Positions 43,081-52,827 of a DNA stretch of 64,000 nucleotides are shown here, one piece after another. Position 1 is the first letter of the stretch, and each line of letters starts with the position of its first letter. The stretch spans positions 1,601,501 through 1,665,500 of the forward strand of contig NZ_CALSBP010000002.1 of NCBI RefSeq assembly GCF_943373825.1, given 5' to 3'. Source of the stretch: Aquimarina spinulae. GTDB taxonomy: Bacteria; Bacteroidota; Bacteroidia; Flavobacteriales; Flavobacteriaceae. The notes under the pieces are model-generated. The model saw only the letters and a list, made by a program, of their open reading frames with translations, did not search any database and had not been told where the DNA came from. The translations under genes were made by a program, and so were the position numbers.

Positions 43081-43198
43081 TTATGCTTGCTAACAATGTT
43101 ATAAAGGATATATGTCCTTTAAATACTATTGTATCTACAAATCTACTGGTTTTTACCTGATCCAGGACATTAACCTGTTAGCATATATCAATCTACAC
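43081..43198. repeat. attC-like spacer next to cobN (copy 5)
   Basis: TGCTAACA (43088-43095) and TGTTAGCA (43176-43183) form an 8-bp inverted pair 96 bp apart end to end. Inner parts also pair partly (ATGTCC with GGACAT). No T tail is seen. It follows the cobN stop directly. Confidence 0.55.
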
Positions 43199-46100
43199 TT
43201 ACTCTGTTAATCCTTCACCTTCCATATACAACTCCTCTAATTGTCTTTTAACCTCATCAGATGGATTTGCCCACATCCCTCGTTGTATGGCTTCCAACAA
43301 GCGTTCACTCATATCTTTTAAGGCCCAGGGATTATTTTGGCTAATAAATTCTTTATTCTCTGGAGTTAACAAATAGCTTTCTGTAATTCCTTCATACATA
43401 AAATCATCAATTAGATTTGTCGTGGCATCATAGGCAAACAAATAATCTAAAGTGGCAGCCATCTCAAAAGCTCCTTTATACCCATGCCGCTGTACTCCGG
43501 CAATCCATTTGGGATTAATTACTCGTGAGCGGTATACTTTTAGCAATTCTTCTTTTAATGTTTTTACCTTGGGCGTTTCTGGTCGGGAATGATCTCCAAA
43601 ATAGATTTCAGCTTCATTACCTTTTACGGTTTTTACGGCATTGGCCAATCCCCCGTGAAATTGATAGTAATCATCACTATCCAAAATATCATGCTCTCTG
43701 TTATCCTGGTTTTGCATTACAATTTGCATCGCTTGTAATCGATATTGAAACGATTCATGTGCAGAAACTCCTTTTTTAGAATTGCCGTAGGCATATCCAC
43801 TCCAATTGATATATACGTTGGCAAGATCTTCCTGAGTTTGCCAGTTCTTCTCATCGATTACTGCTTGCAGTCCTGCTCCGTATGCTCCCGGTTTAGAACC
43901 AAACACACGATATAGAGCGCGTTGCGAAGCTACCTCTTGTGGTAATCCTTGTTCCTGCCACTGTGATTGTTCTGTCAAAAATCGTTTTCGAATCGGATTA
44001 TCTTCTATAGGTTCATCCAGATTCGCCAAACGTGTTACCACCGCATTAAACAGATTGATTACATCTGGAAATGCATCTCTAAAAAACCCCGAGATCCGTA
44101 ATGTAACATCTACTCTGGGTCTTCCTAATGTTATTAAGGGTATTACTTCAAAATCAGTAACTCTTCGATTGGCATTTTTCCATAACGGGCGTACTCCCAT
44201 TAATGCAAATGCTTGTGCTATATCATCGCCCCCTGTACGCATGGTAGAGGTTCCCCATACCGAAATTCCAATAGTTTCGGGATAATCCCCGTTTTCCTGC
44301 AAATATCGATCAATAATCAGCTGTGCGCTTTTCTCTCCCAAACGGTAGGCTGTTTCGGTAGGAATGGTACGTACATCTACAGAATAAAAATTTCTTCCGG
44401 TAGGTAATAAATCCAATCGACCTCGTGTTGGTGCTCCCGATGGCCCAGAGGGAACATAGCATCCATTAAGACCTCCTAATAAATATCGTAGTTCGTCTGT
44501 AGTTTGTTGTACTGCAACTAAAGTAGTGGATTTTATATGTTCTACTATTTGATTCAAGAAAGGGTACTCTTCGGTTAGAACATCATTTTCAACATATGCA
44601 ATCAGTTGTTTTTTTGCAATACCTTCTAATTGTTGAATCACGTGCCCTGCTGTTTTACAAAAAACACCTTCGATAGTCAATTCCATAGGTTCTGTATAAG
44701 CAACCTCAAGAATGTTTTTGGTGATTCCTAAATCTTTAGCCAGTGCTTGTGTGATTCCTTCCTGTTGATATCCTGGTACGCGATGCAATGCTATTAACAA
44801 ATCAATGAGCTGTTCATCTACAGGGGCTTTCCCAAAAATATGGAGTCCATCTCTGATTTGTGCTTCTTTTAATTCACATAAATATCCGTCTAATTTGACT
44901 AATAATTCATCTACATCGTCTGAGGCGATTCCCAAATCCACATTTAATTTGGTTTGTGTAACCAGATCAGCTATTTCTTTTTCTAATACACGTGATCGTT
45001 TGGGATCTAAGGTAGCTGCTTCATAATATTCATCTACCAGATGTTCCAGTTTCATTAGACTACCATAACTTTCTGCACGAGTCATTGGCGGAATTAAATG
45101 ATCTATGATCACTGCCTGATTGCGTCGTTTTGCCTGTGTTCCCTCTCCAGGGTCATTAATGATAAACGGATAAAAGTGTGGTAATGCTCCAAATACGGCT
45201 GCAGGAAAACAGGTTTCGGGATCTAGTGAAACACTTTTTCCGGGTAACCACTCCAAGTTTCCGTGTTTTCCTAAGTGGATCACTGCATCTGCCTGGTAGT
45301 TTTGTTGTAACCAAAAGTAATAGGCAAGATATTGATAGGTTGGTGGCAGATCAGGAGAATGATAGATTGCCTGTGGGTCCTGATTATACCCTCTGGAAGG
45401 TTGAATACTCACAAAGATATTTCCCAATAAAAAACCTGAAACTATAAACCCATCACTGGTATAATACGGATCATTTTCTGGTTTCCCCCATTGCGCTGTT
45501 ACCTTATCTTGTAATGTAGAAGATAATGCTGAAAAACATATATCGAAATCTGCTCGATCAAAAGTCAAAGCATGCGGTCGGGTCATCGTAGTCGTAACAT
45601 CATTAGTGGTTACCTGTGTAATCCAATGCATTAGCTCTGTACCACTCTTTGGTAATTGCTCTCCTACACTATACCCTTCCGCTTTAAGCGTATCTAATAA
45701 AACAATACAACTTTCGGGTGTATCAAGACCTACTCCGTTTGCGAGACGACTATCCTTATTGGGGTAATTTGGTAAAATGACCGCTACCTTTTTATCTATA
45801 TTCTTTTTATACTGTAATGCTGCCCATCGCTGAGCTAATTCTGCCATAAAATCGCAGGCAGGAATATGAGCTTCATATTTTAAAATAGAGCTATCGGTAA
45901 GTGCATCTTTACTAATTTCTTTTTTAAACGAAACTGCACGACCAATAATCCTTCCGTCAATTTCGGGTAAGGCGATATTCATAGCAATATCTGTAGGAGG
46001 TAACCCAAAGAGTCCTTCTTCCCATACTTGCTTATTAGCAGTAGAAAATATGGCTTGCAAAACGGGAATTTTAAGTTTTTCAAAGATAAACGCCGAACCA

Positions 46101-46945
46101 TCCATGGGTTTGATCGTAAACCCTGTAGTATTAATAATGGTATGCACATCACGCTTCCCATTATGCGTCATTAATGCTTGTACCTGATCTAACAATTTAG
46201 GGTCTCGCAAGTTACTGGCAAAAACCACAAAGGCATTTATTCCTCGTTTCTGGAGTACTGTACTCATCACATGCAACGGCTCCATATTATCGGACAAGAA
46301 ATGCGTTCGATATCCCAATAATGCCACATTAGGTTTAGAAGTGTTTATAGTACTTTCTAAAGCCTCTTGAGTAGTCATTCCTAACGCTGTAGTATATAAA
46401 AACACGTCTGCAATACCTATAGCAGGTACAATCGGAAGTTGTATATCAAAGAAATGAGTTCGTAAATAATTGAATAAAGCAACAGCATTTTCTTTTCCTC
46501 CTTCTTGCAAATATTGTCGACACTGATGTACAATTTGTATATCGACAGATGACAATTGCATTAGCTCAAAATCCGGTTCATGAGCTGGTAAAAATAATAT
46601 CGTATTACCTGTTTGTTCTTGTAAACTCACTAGAGATTCTACCAAATACTTGTAGTAACTGATTCCTCCAAGCATACTACAAACTATAACTTTGGCTTTA
46701 CTCAATACTTCTTCGAGATAGGTATCTATTGTCAATTCTTGTTTGAGATATACCAGGTTGGTCATTCGTAAACTAGGCAATTTATCTCCTTCGGCTTCGT
46801 GTAGTTCCTTATACGCCTCATTTAAGGTATGAATTTCGGTATCTCCGGCACTCAGAAATACAATATCTCCCGGTTGCTGATCGATATAAAAGATACCATC
46901 ATCATTGGGGTTCCACCCTCCAGGTATGGTTGCGATTAGATGCAT
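43199..46945 (-). CDS. cobN: Cobaltochelatase large subunit
   Basis: CobN is the large metal-binding subunit of the ATP-dependent cobaltochelatase that inserts cobalt into hydrogenobyrinic acid a,c-diamide. The 1248 residues include family segments AVIHLGKHGNLEWLPGKSV, RNFYSVDVRTIPTETAYRLGEKSA, LGRPRVDVTLRISGFFRDAFPD and YRSRVINPKWIAGVQRHGYKGAFEMA. The C-terminal end MWANPSDEVKRQLEE is typical. Its start overlaps the end of cbiA by 10 bases. The AAA-VWA subunit is encoded in the same operon, replacing separate CobS and CobT. Confidence 0.95.
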   Translation of the reverse strand: MHLIATIPGGWNPNDDGIFYIDQQPGDIVFLSAGDTEIHTLNEAYKELHEAEGDKLPSLRMTNLVYLKQELTIDTYLEEVLSKAKVIVCSMLGGISYYKYLVESLVSLQEQTGNTILFLPAHEPDFELMQLSSVDIQIVHQCRQYLQEGGKENAVALFNYLRTHFFDIQLPIVPAIGIADVFLYTTALGMTTQEALESTINTSKPNVALLGYRTHFLSDNMEPLHVMSTVLQKRGINAFVVFASNLRDPKLLDQVQALMTHNGKRDVHTIINTTGFTIKPMDGSAFIFEKLKIPVLQAIFSTANKQVWEEGLFGLPPTDIAMNIALPEIDGRIIGRAVSFKKEISKDALTDSSILKYEAHIPACDFMAELAQRWAALQYKKNIDKKVAVILPNYPNKDSRLANGVGLDTPESCIVLLDTLKAEGYSVGEQLPKSGTELMHWITQVTTNDVTTTMTRPHALTFDRADFDICFSALSSTLQDKVTAQWGKPENDPYYTSDGFIVSGFLLGNIFVSIQPSRGYNQDPQAIYHSPDLPPTYQYLAYYFWLQQNYQADAVIHLGKHGNLEWLPGKSVSLDPETCFPAAVFGALPHFYPFIINDPGEGTQAKRRNQAVIIDHLIPPMTRAESYGSLMKLEHLVDEYYEAATLDPKRSRVLEKEIADLVTQTKLNVDLGIASDDVDELLVKLDGYLCELKEAQIRDGLHIFGKAPVDEQLIDLLIALHRVPGYQQEGITQALAKDLGITKNILEVAYTEPMELTIEGVFCKTAGHVIQQLEGIAKKQLIAYVENDVLTEEYPFLNQIVEHIKSTTLVAVQQTTDELRYLLGGLNGCYVPSGPSGAPTRGRLDLLPTGRNFYSVDVRTIPTETAYRLGEKSAQLIIDRYLQENGDYPETIGISVWGTSTMRTGGDDIAQAFALMGVRPLWKNANRRVTDFEVIPLITLGRPRVDVTLRISGFFRDAFPDVINLFNAVVTRLANLDEPIEDNPIRKRFLTEQSQWQEQGLPQEVASQRALYRVFGSKPGAYGAGLQAVIDEKNWQTQEDLANVYINWSGYAYGNSKKGVSAHESFQYRLQAMQIVMQNQDNREHDILDSDDYYQFHGGLANAVKTVKGNEAEIYFGDHSRPETPKVKTLKEELLKVYRSRVINPKWIAGVQRHGYKGAFEMAATLDYLFAYDATTNLIDDFMYEGITESYLLTPENKEFISQNNPWALKDMSERLLEAIQRGMWANPSDEVKRQLEELYMEGEGLTE

Positions 46946-48231
46946 AAGTCTATAGGTTCTTCTAACGCTGCCCAGTACAAATGAATGTAGCTGGCATATA
47001 CGTTTTGATATTGATATATTTTTGTGGCAACTTCTTTTTCTCTTGCCGAGAATACTTGCCCTACAGTGGGTATGATATCATCGTTCATTACTTTGGAATA
47101 ATGAAATTCATGTCCCCAAATTTCTAAATCATTACACACTACTTTTCGATATCCTAAAGATAATTTTTTGTTTTGCATAGAAGTACGAAACGGAAATATC
47201 CCTACCATATCATATTCTTTACCTTCTTCATCAATAATGGTATTTCCCAGATACATCATCCCACCACATTCTGCCAGGATTTTTACTCCTCGATCTGCAG
47301 CTTTTTTTAACTGATTTCGCATTGCGATATTATCAGACAACATTTCAAGATATAATTCGGGATACCCTCCTGCCAGATATATCATATCTGCTTCTGGGAG
47401 TTTCTGGTCATGAATCGGACTAAAATATAGGATTTCTCCAATAGCTTCTAGCCATTTTAGATTTTGAAGATAGGTAAATGTAAATGCTTCATCTTTTGCT
47501 ATAGCTATTTTATATTTTTTTTCTGAAGTTATACTAGTCCAAGTTTCTTGATTTATTTTAGGAACTACTTTTGCATATTCTAAAAGTGTTGGTAACGATA
47601 TATGTGTTGCAATATGTGAGGCTGCTTTTTCAATAACATTTTCAAAAGTACCATCGATATGTAATCCCAAATGACGTGAGGGAATTGCAATTTCTTCATT
47701 CGGCGGAATGTATCCTAAAGATGGAATCCCTACAGTATCACATGCTTCTTTAAGGAAGGCATAATGTGATTCTGTTTTTACAAAATTAAATATAACACCT
47801 GCTATCTTAACTTCGGGGTCAAAAGTTTTTAACCCGTGTAAGATTGGAGCAATCGTATATGCCATAGCACTTGCATTAACCACCAAAATTACCGGAATAT
47901 CCAATAATTTAGCTATCGCTGCCGAGCTTCCCTGATCCTTTACTGCACCATCAAACAATCCCATTACTCCTTCTACAATACTGATATCGGCAGACGCACT
48001 ATACCGTTCAAAAACAGTATTCACATGTTCCTCGGGCATCATTACTGTATCTAAATTCACGGCTGATTTTCGAGCAGCAGTACTGTGATGAATCGTATCA
48101 ATATAGTCGGGTCCGCATTTAAAAGTTTGCACAGTATTTCCCTGGTTACTAAACCAACGAGACATCCCTAATGTAAGTGTTGTTTTTCCCGAATTACTCC
48201 ACGGAGCAGCTATTAAAAATGCTTTGGACAT
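46936..48231 (-). CDS. cbiA: Cobyrinic acid a,c-diamide synthase
   Basis: The 431-residue CbiA/CobB amidates the a and c side chains using glutamine and ATP. The N-terminal ATPase domain has IAAPWSNSGKTTLTLGM and VEGVMGLFDG. The C-terminal glutaminase has the catalytic Cys in ILAECGGMMYLG and the His in YIHLYW. It lies between the chelatase subunit gene (27 bases upstream) and cobN (10-base overlap). Confidence 0.94.
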   Translation of the reverse strand: MSKAFLIAAPWSNSGKTTLTLGMSRWFSNQGNTVQTFKCGPDYIDTIHHSTAARKSAVNLDTVMMPEEHVNTVFERYSASADISIVEGVMGLFDGAVKDQGSSAAIAKLLDIPVILVVNASAMAYTIAPILHGLKTFDPEVKIAGVIFNFVKTESHYAFLKEACDTVGIPSLGYIPPNEEIAIPSRHLGLHIDGTFENVIEKAASHIATHISLPTLLEYAKVVPKINQETWTSITSEKKYKIAIAKDEAFTFTYLQNLKWLEAIGEILYFSPIHDQKLPEADMIYLAGGYPELYLEMLSDNIAMRNQLKKAADRGVKILAECGGMMYLGNTIIDEEGKEYDMVGIFPFRTSMQNKKLSLGYRKVVCNDLEIWGHEFHYSKVMNDDIIPTVGQVFSAREKEVATKIYQYQNVYASYIHLYWAALEEPIDLCI

Positions 48232-48257
48232 ATGGTTTTGTTTAGATCACCGTGCTT

Positions 48258-49922
48258 TTAGAAATCAGAAACTGTAGTATAATTCAATTTTAGCTGTTGT
48301 GCTAATTGCTTGGCCTTACCTAATCTTACAAACCCTGTTTCGGTATCAATAACAGTAGCTTTTTGAATCCTCGCCAAGTATTTTTTATACGCGGTGATTG
48401 CATATTGAAATGGATTTTCTGCTCCCGCATTTATTTTTCCATCTGTAAAGACAAACAGTTGTACTGTTTGCGTATTTACAGATCGCAGCAACTCATATAC
48501 TTTTAAAAAAGCAGCTCCTAAGTTCGTTTTTCCTCCTGTTTTTAATTGGTGATTTATATTTGAAATTTCTTGGGTATTAGCCGTAAATTCCTGGATAATT
48601 TTTGCTGTAGTATCCTGTAAACCAACTATAGCATACTGGATTTTTTGCAGAGGATACGACATAATTGTTTTCTCTATGATTCCTTTTAAGTATGCCATTT
48701 GCTGATCTAGTGCCATAGACGCACTGGTATCTATCAAAAATATAATTCGTGCTGCAGCTTTCTGTGTTGCTTGTTTATATATTGCTCTAAATTTCCCCGT
48801 CTTCAGGTATTGTTGTACAGATTGAAGTACAGATATTTCTTGTTGTCGTTCTGCCGGATATGATACCGAGTATAACTTCTGTTGAGTATCTAAAAGGATT
48901 TCCTGTTTTTTGGTCGCTTTTGAAGCTGAAAATTTCAATCCTTGTTGTACAGTTTTAGGTAACTGAAATGTGTTATTATTTTGTCCGTTTTGAGGTGCAC
49001 TTTCTTCCTGAGGTGTATGATTCTCTGCATCAGATGGGTTTTCTTTATTCTGATCTGTTGGAGGTGTATACTCTTTTGCACGATGTTGTAATACAAAAGG
49101 TGCTATACTATCTACCATTGCTTCAGTTACCTGTTTCTCATTATAAAATGCTGCATATGCTCTTGCCGTTTTTAAAAGTAAGATATCTGCACGCATTCCT
49201 TCTACCTGATTAGCAATAGTTAATGCTGCACATTGTTCTTGTATTGATTCTGGAATATCTATAGCATTAAGTATACGTCTGGCAGAAATAACCTGATTCT
49301 TAATTATCTGTTCTTCTTCTTGAAACCGATTATAAAATGCTATTGGATCACTATCAAAACTAAGACGTTGCATTGCAATTTTGGTACGTGTCTTCATTTC
49401 TTTAGGAGTCTGGATGGTAACACTTAATCCAAACCGATCTAATAACTGTGGGCGTAATGCTCCTTCTTCTGGGTTCATTGTACCAACAAGACAAAAACGG
49501 CTATTCATCCATTGCGAGATTCCTTCACGCTCCAGGTGATACCCTCCTGTTGCCGAAGCGTCTAATAATACATCCATTAGGTAATCATTGAGAAGGTTTA
49601 CCTCATCGATATACAAAAACCCTTGATGAGCCTGCGATAATAACCCTTTATCTACAATCGTAGTTTTCTGGTTAATCAATGCCTCCAGGTTAATGCTTCC
49701 TAATACCCGATCTTCGGTAGCGCCAATAGGTAAGTTAACAAATGGGAAATCTTCTCCCATCAATTGACTCAGCCCTCTTACCATAGTAGTTTTGGCAGTA
49801 CCTTTATCTCCTGTTGCCAGCACTCCTCCGATACTTGGATCTACCAGATTGAGTAACAAACATAATTTTAAATCTTCCTGATCGGGGATGGCAGTAAAAG
49901 GATAGGTATATTTTGGTTTCAT
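48258..49922 (-). CDS. AAA-VWA fused chelatase subunit (ChlI/ChlD-like)
   Basis: The 554-residue fusion drives metal insertion by CobN. The AAA+ part (about 1-260) has Walker A GDKGTAKTT, Walker B GFLYIDEVNLL and FCLVGTMNPEEG. A Gln/Asn/Pro-rich linker (about 275-330) separates it from the VWA domain (about 385-554), with the MIDAS motif FLIDTSASM and FVFTDGKINAG. Cobalt or magnesium specificity cannot be told, but the operon with cobN and cbiA and no bacteriochlorophyll genes points to cobaltochelatase. Confidence 0.9.
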   Translation of the reverse strand: MKPKYTYPFTAIPDQEDLKLCLLLNLVDPSIGGVLATGDKGTAKTTMVRGLSQLMGEDFPFVNLPIGATEDRVLGSINLEALINQKTTIVDKGLLSQAHQGFLYIDEVNLLNDYLMDVLLDASATGGYHLEREGISQWMNSRFCLVGTMNPEEGALRPQLLDRFGLSVTIQTPKEMKTRTKIAMQRLSFDSDPIAFYNRFQEEEQIIKNQVISARRILNAIDIPESIQEQCAALTIANQVEGMRADILLLKTARAYAAFYNEKQVTEAMVDSIAPFVLQHRAKEYTPPTDQNKENPSDAENHTPQEESAPQNGQNNNTFQLPKTVQQGLKFSASKATKKQEILLDTQQKLYSVSYPAERQQEISVLQSVQQYLKTGKFRAIYKQATQKAAARIIFLIDTSASMALDQQMAYLKGIIEKTIMSYPLQKIQYAIVGLQDTTAKIIQEFTANTQEISNINHQLKTGGKTNLGAAFLKVYELLRSVNTQTVQLFVFTDGKINAGAENPFQYAITAYKKYLARIQKATVIDTETGFVRLGKAKQLAQQLKLNYTTVSDF

Positions 49923-50427
49923 CTGTATTTTTGTATGATTGGTAAAAATACGGATTTATATAAGTAGAATTGGTATGCTTTTTTATTTATATCTTCTATT
50001 TTCTATATGCACAAAACAAAGAATAATTAGAACTACTATTACCCTCATATTTTTTGGTTACTAATTTTATTTTTGGTGATATCACTTTTAATAACCTCTA
50101 TTAAGTTCATAAAAAAATACAATAGAAATGAGTTTTAATCTTTACTCAATTATCCTACAAAATCTATAGTACATTATAAAACATTAACACTTTATAAGCT
50201 TAGTTTCTTAATAATTTCCTATTTTTAGAATAGTTATTGATTTTCTTTTTAATAGAAAAGTGCTCAATTTCTAGTCAAAATGCAAACGAATAAGAAACCC
50301 TATAAAAATTATATTCGTTAAAGAAGTTAGTCTTCTACTCTTACCTAATTACCCCTATTTGTATTTTTTTGAATATACATATATCGATTTTATTTACTGA
50401 ATTGTTATATCGTGAAACCTACTTTAA
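49923..50427. other. 505-bp intergenic region between divergent chelatase and receiver-glycosyltransferase genes
   Basis: The region is very AT-rich, with no gene or strong repeat. No cobalamin riboswitch signature was found on either strand. The minus strand has TATTTTTA about 30 bases before the chelatase start, a partial match to the -7 box. Both divergent promoters should lie here. Confidence 0.45.
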
Positions 50428-51591
50428 ATGAAGAAAATTTTAGCAATAGATGACCAACAACTTGTTTTATTATCCATAGAAAAACACCTCTCTGACACAG
50501 GATACATTATCAAATGTGCAGATAATGGTCAATTAGGATTAGATCTTTTTGATAGTTTTAAACCAGATATTGTTATTGTAGATATTAATATGGATGGAAT
50601 GTCTGGTCTTGATGTAATTAAAAATATTCGTCAAGAAAAAAAATCAGATGTTAATATTTTGGTGATGTCAGGTAATACAAATGAAGATACTATTATAGAT
50701 GGTTTTGATCTGGGGATAGATGACTATATGAAAAAACCATTATCGCTTAATGAAATTTCGGCTCGTATTGCGAGAATTCTTGGTGTAAAACCTACAAAAA
50801 AGCTAGAAAACAACTCTAAAGGTCAAATGCTACAAAGACATTGCGTTGGGGTTGTAATCCCTTGTTACAATGAAGAGGCAAGAATTTTGAGTACAGAATT
50901 TACCGATTTCGCACACAGTAACTTAGGATATCATTTATGTTTTGTTAATGATGGAAGTACAGATAATACTCTAGAAGTATTAAAAAAACTATCTGAAGGG
51001 AGAGAAGATAACATTAGTGTATATAATTGTGTTAAAAATGGAGGAAAAGGAGAAGCTGTAAGACAAGGAGTTCTTCATCTTTCCAAAGACTCACAGTTAG
51101 ATTATATAGGATATCTAGATGCTGATTTATCAACAGACTTTAAAGATTTTGATGATTTGGTTAAAACTATAGAATCTTCAAAATTTAAAATCGTAAGTGG
51201 CTCAAGAATGAGTAGAATGGGAGCAAATATCACCAAAGAGTCTGCACGAAAAATAATAAGCAAAACTATTAATTTGATTATTAGAAACATCTTAGGTATG
51301 TCTTTTAACGATACACAATGTGGTGCCAAAATAATGGATAGAGAAATAGTCAATGAAATGTTTAGAGAAAAATTTATTACAAAATGGTTATTTGATGTAG
51401 AAATTTTTATGAAGATGCGTAAGTTTTATGGGAAAGAAAAAGCCATTTCTTATATATGTGAGCAACCACTTAAACGATGGGTACATGCTGATGGTTCTAA
51501 GTTATCTATGAAAGATTCTGTGAAGATTGTAGGGCAACTTGCTCAAATCGCATATTACTATAATTTTAAAGTCAAATCAAAATTTAAGTAA
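50428..51591 (+). CDS. Response-regulator receiver fused to a GT2 glycosyltransferase
   Basis: The 387-residue product is a rare fusion. Residues 1-120 form a receiver domain with the acidic pair in LAIDDQQ, phospho-acceptor Asp52 in VDINMDGMSG, MSGNTNED and the Lys of MKKPL. Residues about 130-350 form a dolichyl-phosphate-glucosyltransferase-like GT2 domain: GVVIPCYNEEARIL, FVNDGSTDNTLEVL, NGGKGEAVRQGV, the DxD-like YLDADLSTD, GSRM and FNDTQCGAKIM. There are no membrane helices. It implies phospho-controlled sugar transfer to a lipid or polymer. It converges with an Hpt gene 35 bases away that could phosphorylate it. Confidence 0.9.
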   Translation: MKKILAIDDQQLVLLSIEKHLSDTGYIIKCADNGQLGLDLFDSFKPDIVIVDINMDGMSGLDVIKNIRQEKKSDVNILVMSGNTNEDTIIDGFDLGIDDYMKKPLSLNEISARIARILGVKPTKKLENNSKGQMLQRHCVGVVIPCYNEEARILSTEFTDFAHSNLGYHLCFVNDGSTDNTLEVLKKLSEGREDNISVYNCVKNGGKGEAVRQGVLHLSKDSQLDYIGYLDADLSTDFKDFDDLVKTIESSKFKIVSGSRMSRMGANITKESARKIISKTINLIIRNILGMSFNDTQCGAKIMDREIVNEMFREKFITKWLFDVEIFMKMRKFYGKEKAISYICEQPLKRWVHADGSKLSMKDSVKIVGQLAQIAYYYNFKVKSKFK

Positions 51592-51626
51592 AATAGTAGA
51601 AGCAAAAAAACCAATTATAAAAAGAG

Positions 51627-51944
51627 TTATAGTGTACTTATGTATTCTGTTATCATTTGTAAAATTTTTTCAAAATCCTCCTTTAGATCATAACTTTCTT
51701 CTTTCAAATTGTTTTCATAATCTGTTGCTATTTCATAACTTTTTTCAAGTCCAAAAATACTGACCTTATGCTTTAACTTATGCACATATTCTGCAGTTTT
51801 TACAAGGTTTTTATTTTCTAAACTACTGAAATATTGTTCTTTTTCTATCGGAAATTCTTTTCTGATAACATTTAACATCTTTTCCTCAAAGGCTTTATCT
51901 CCATTAGATATCTTATTTATTTCTGATAAATTTGGTTCTTCCAT
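51627..51944 (-). CDS. Hpt-domain phosphotransfer protein
   Basis: The 105-residue helical protein has the Hpt motif VHKLKHKVSIFG, with His55 as the likely phospho-site. The acceptor helix and the NDxxF-like ending (DFEKILQMITEYI) fit a four-helix bundle. It is a stand-alone phosphorelay carrier between a kinase elsewhere and a receiver. The only receiver protein next to it is the convergent receiver-glycosyltransferase. Confidence 0.82.
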   Translation of the reverse strand: MEEPNLSEINKISNGDKAFEEKMLNVIRKEFPIEKEQYFSSLENKNLVKTAEYVHKLKHKVSIFGLEKSYEIATDYENNLKEESYDLKEDFEKILQMITEYISTL

Positions 51945-52307
51945 TTAGTTGGTTTTTATCAATAAGAGTATTCGAAGTACTAAAAATACTCCTTATTCTA
52001 TAATTGTTATCCAAATGATACCAATAATACTCTCTGAATATGTTTTTTTATTCTCTTTTTGAAAAAGTAATTACATTATATTATTGCCGCTCCCCTGTTT
52101 TCATAATCAGGTTTTAATAATGATCATCAAAATTTCAGCTTTTAAGGTTAAAATTTTAACCATATCACCTCAAAATTGAAAGCTCGTGATTAAATACTTC
52201 GTCAAAAAGACCCATCAGAAAGTCTAAGAGACCCGTTATAGAGTCGACGCAGTTAAAATTTGTATAACAAAGGTCAAAAATTTAACTCTGGAAAGTAAAA
52301 TTAAGAG
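51945..52307. other. Intergenic region downstream of trmL and upstream of the Hpt gene
   Basis: No gene is seen. GGTTAAAATTTTAACC at 52146-52161 is a perfect 16-bp palindrome. Short AGACC/AGTCT-type repeats lie near 52205-52230. The Hpt promoter should be at the left end, and the trmL 3' end at the right. Confidence 0.45.
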
Positions 52308-52760
52308 CTATTTAATATTTCTTATCCCTTCATAGACTACAATACTCACAGCATTGGCTAAGTTTAAACTTCTTACCTTATCACTGTAAATTGGTATTTT
52401 ATAGAGTTGATCCGGATATTTTTCTGTTATAGTTTTTGGCAAACCAGTAGATTCTTTTCCAAAAACAAAAAATAGATCATCTTCATAGGGTATAGAACAG
52501 TAGTCTTTTTCTGCATGGCTCGATAGGTATACCATATTCTTATCCTTATTAACAACATAAAATTCATCTATACTATCATACATATGTACCGAAATATGTT
52601 TCCAATAATCCAACCCAGCTCTTTTTAATCTCGAATCACTTAATTCAAATCCAAATGGTTTTACCAAATGTAGATTTGATCCCGATGCTAAACTAAGTCT
52701 ACCAATATTACCCGTATTCATAGGGATTTCTGGTTCTACAAGTACAATATTATATGCCAT
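52308..52760 (-). CDS. trmL: tRNA (cytidine(34)-2'-O)-methyltransferase
   Basis: This 150-residue SPOUT methyltransferase methylates the ribose of the wobble base of tRNA-Leu. The motifs are VLVEPEIPMNTGNIGRLSLASG, HLVKPFGFELSDSRLKRAGLDYW, FVFGKESTGLP and the knot segment RSLNLANAVSIVVYEGIR. It lies 67 bases downstream of the metal transporter gene on the same strand, though unrelated in function. Confidence 0.93.
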   Translation of the reverse strand: MAYNIVLVEPEIPMNTGNIGRLSLASGSNLHLVKPFGFELSDSRLKRAGLDYWKHISVHMYDSIDEFYVVNKDKNMVYLSSHAEKDYCSIPYEDDLFFVFGKESTGLPKTITEKYPDQLYKIPIYSDKVRSLNLANAVSIVVYEGIRNIK

Positions 52761-52827
52761 TCTTTATTATATCTACACTCTTCAATCACTTATAAGCAAT
52801 ATATGCCAGTAACTAATATACTTAAGG

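Noticed and set aside
49923..50427. Possible cobalamin riboswitch before the chelatase-cbiA-cobN operon
   Set aside because: No B12 box or CCCGCAACTG core on either strand in this 505-bp region.
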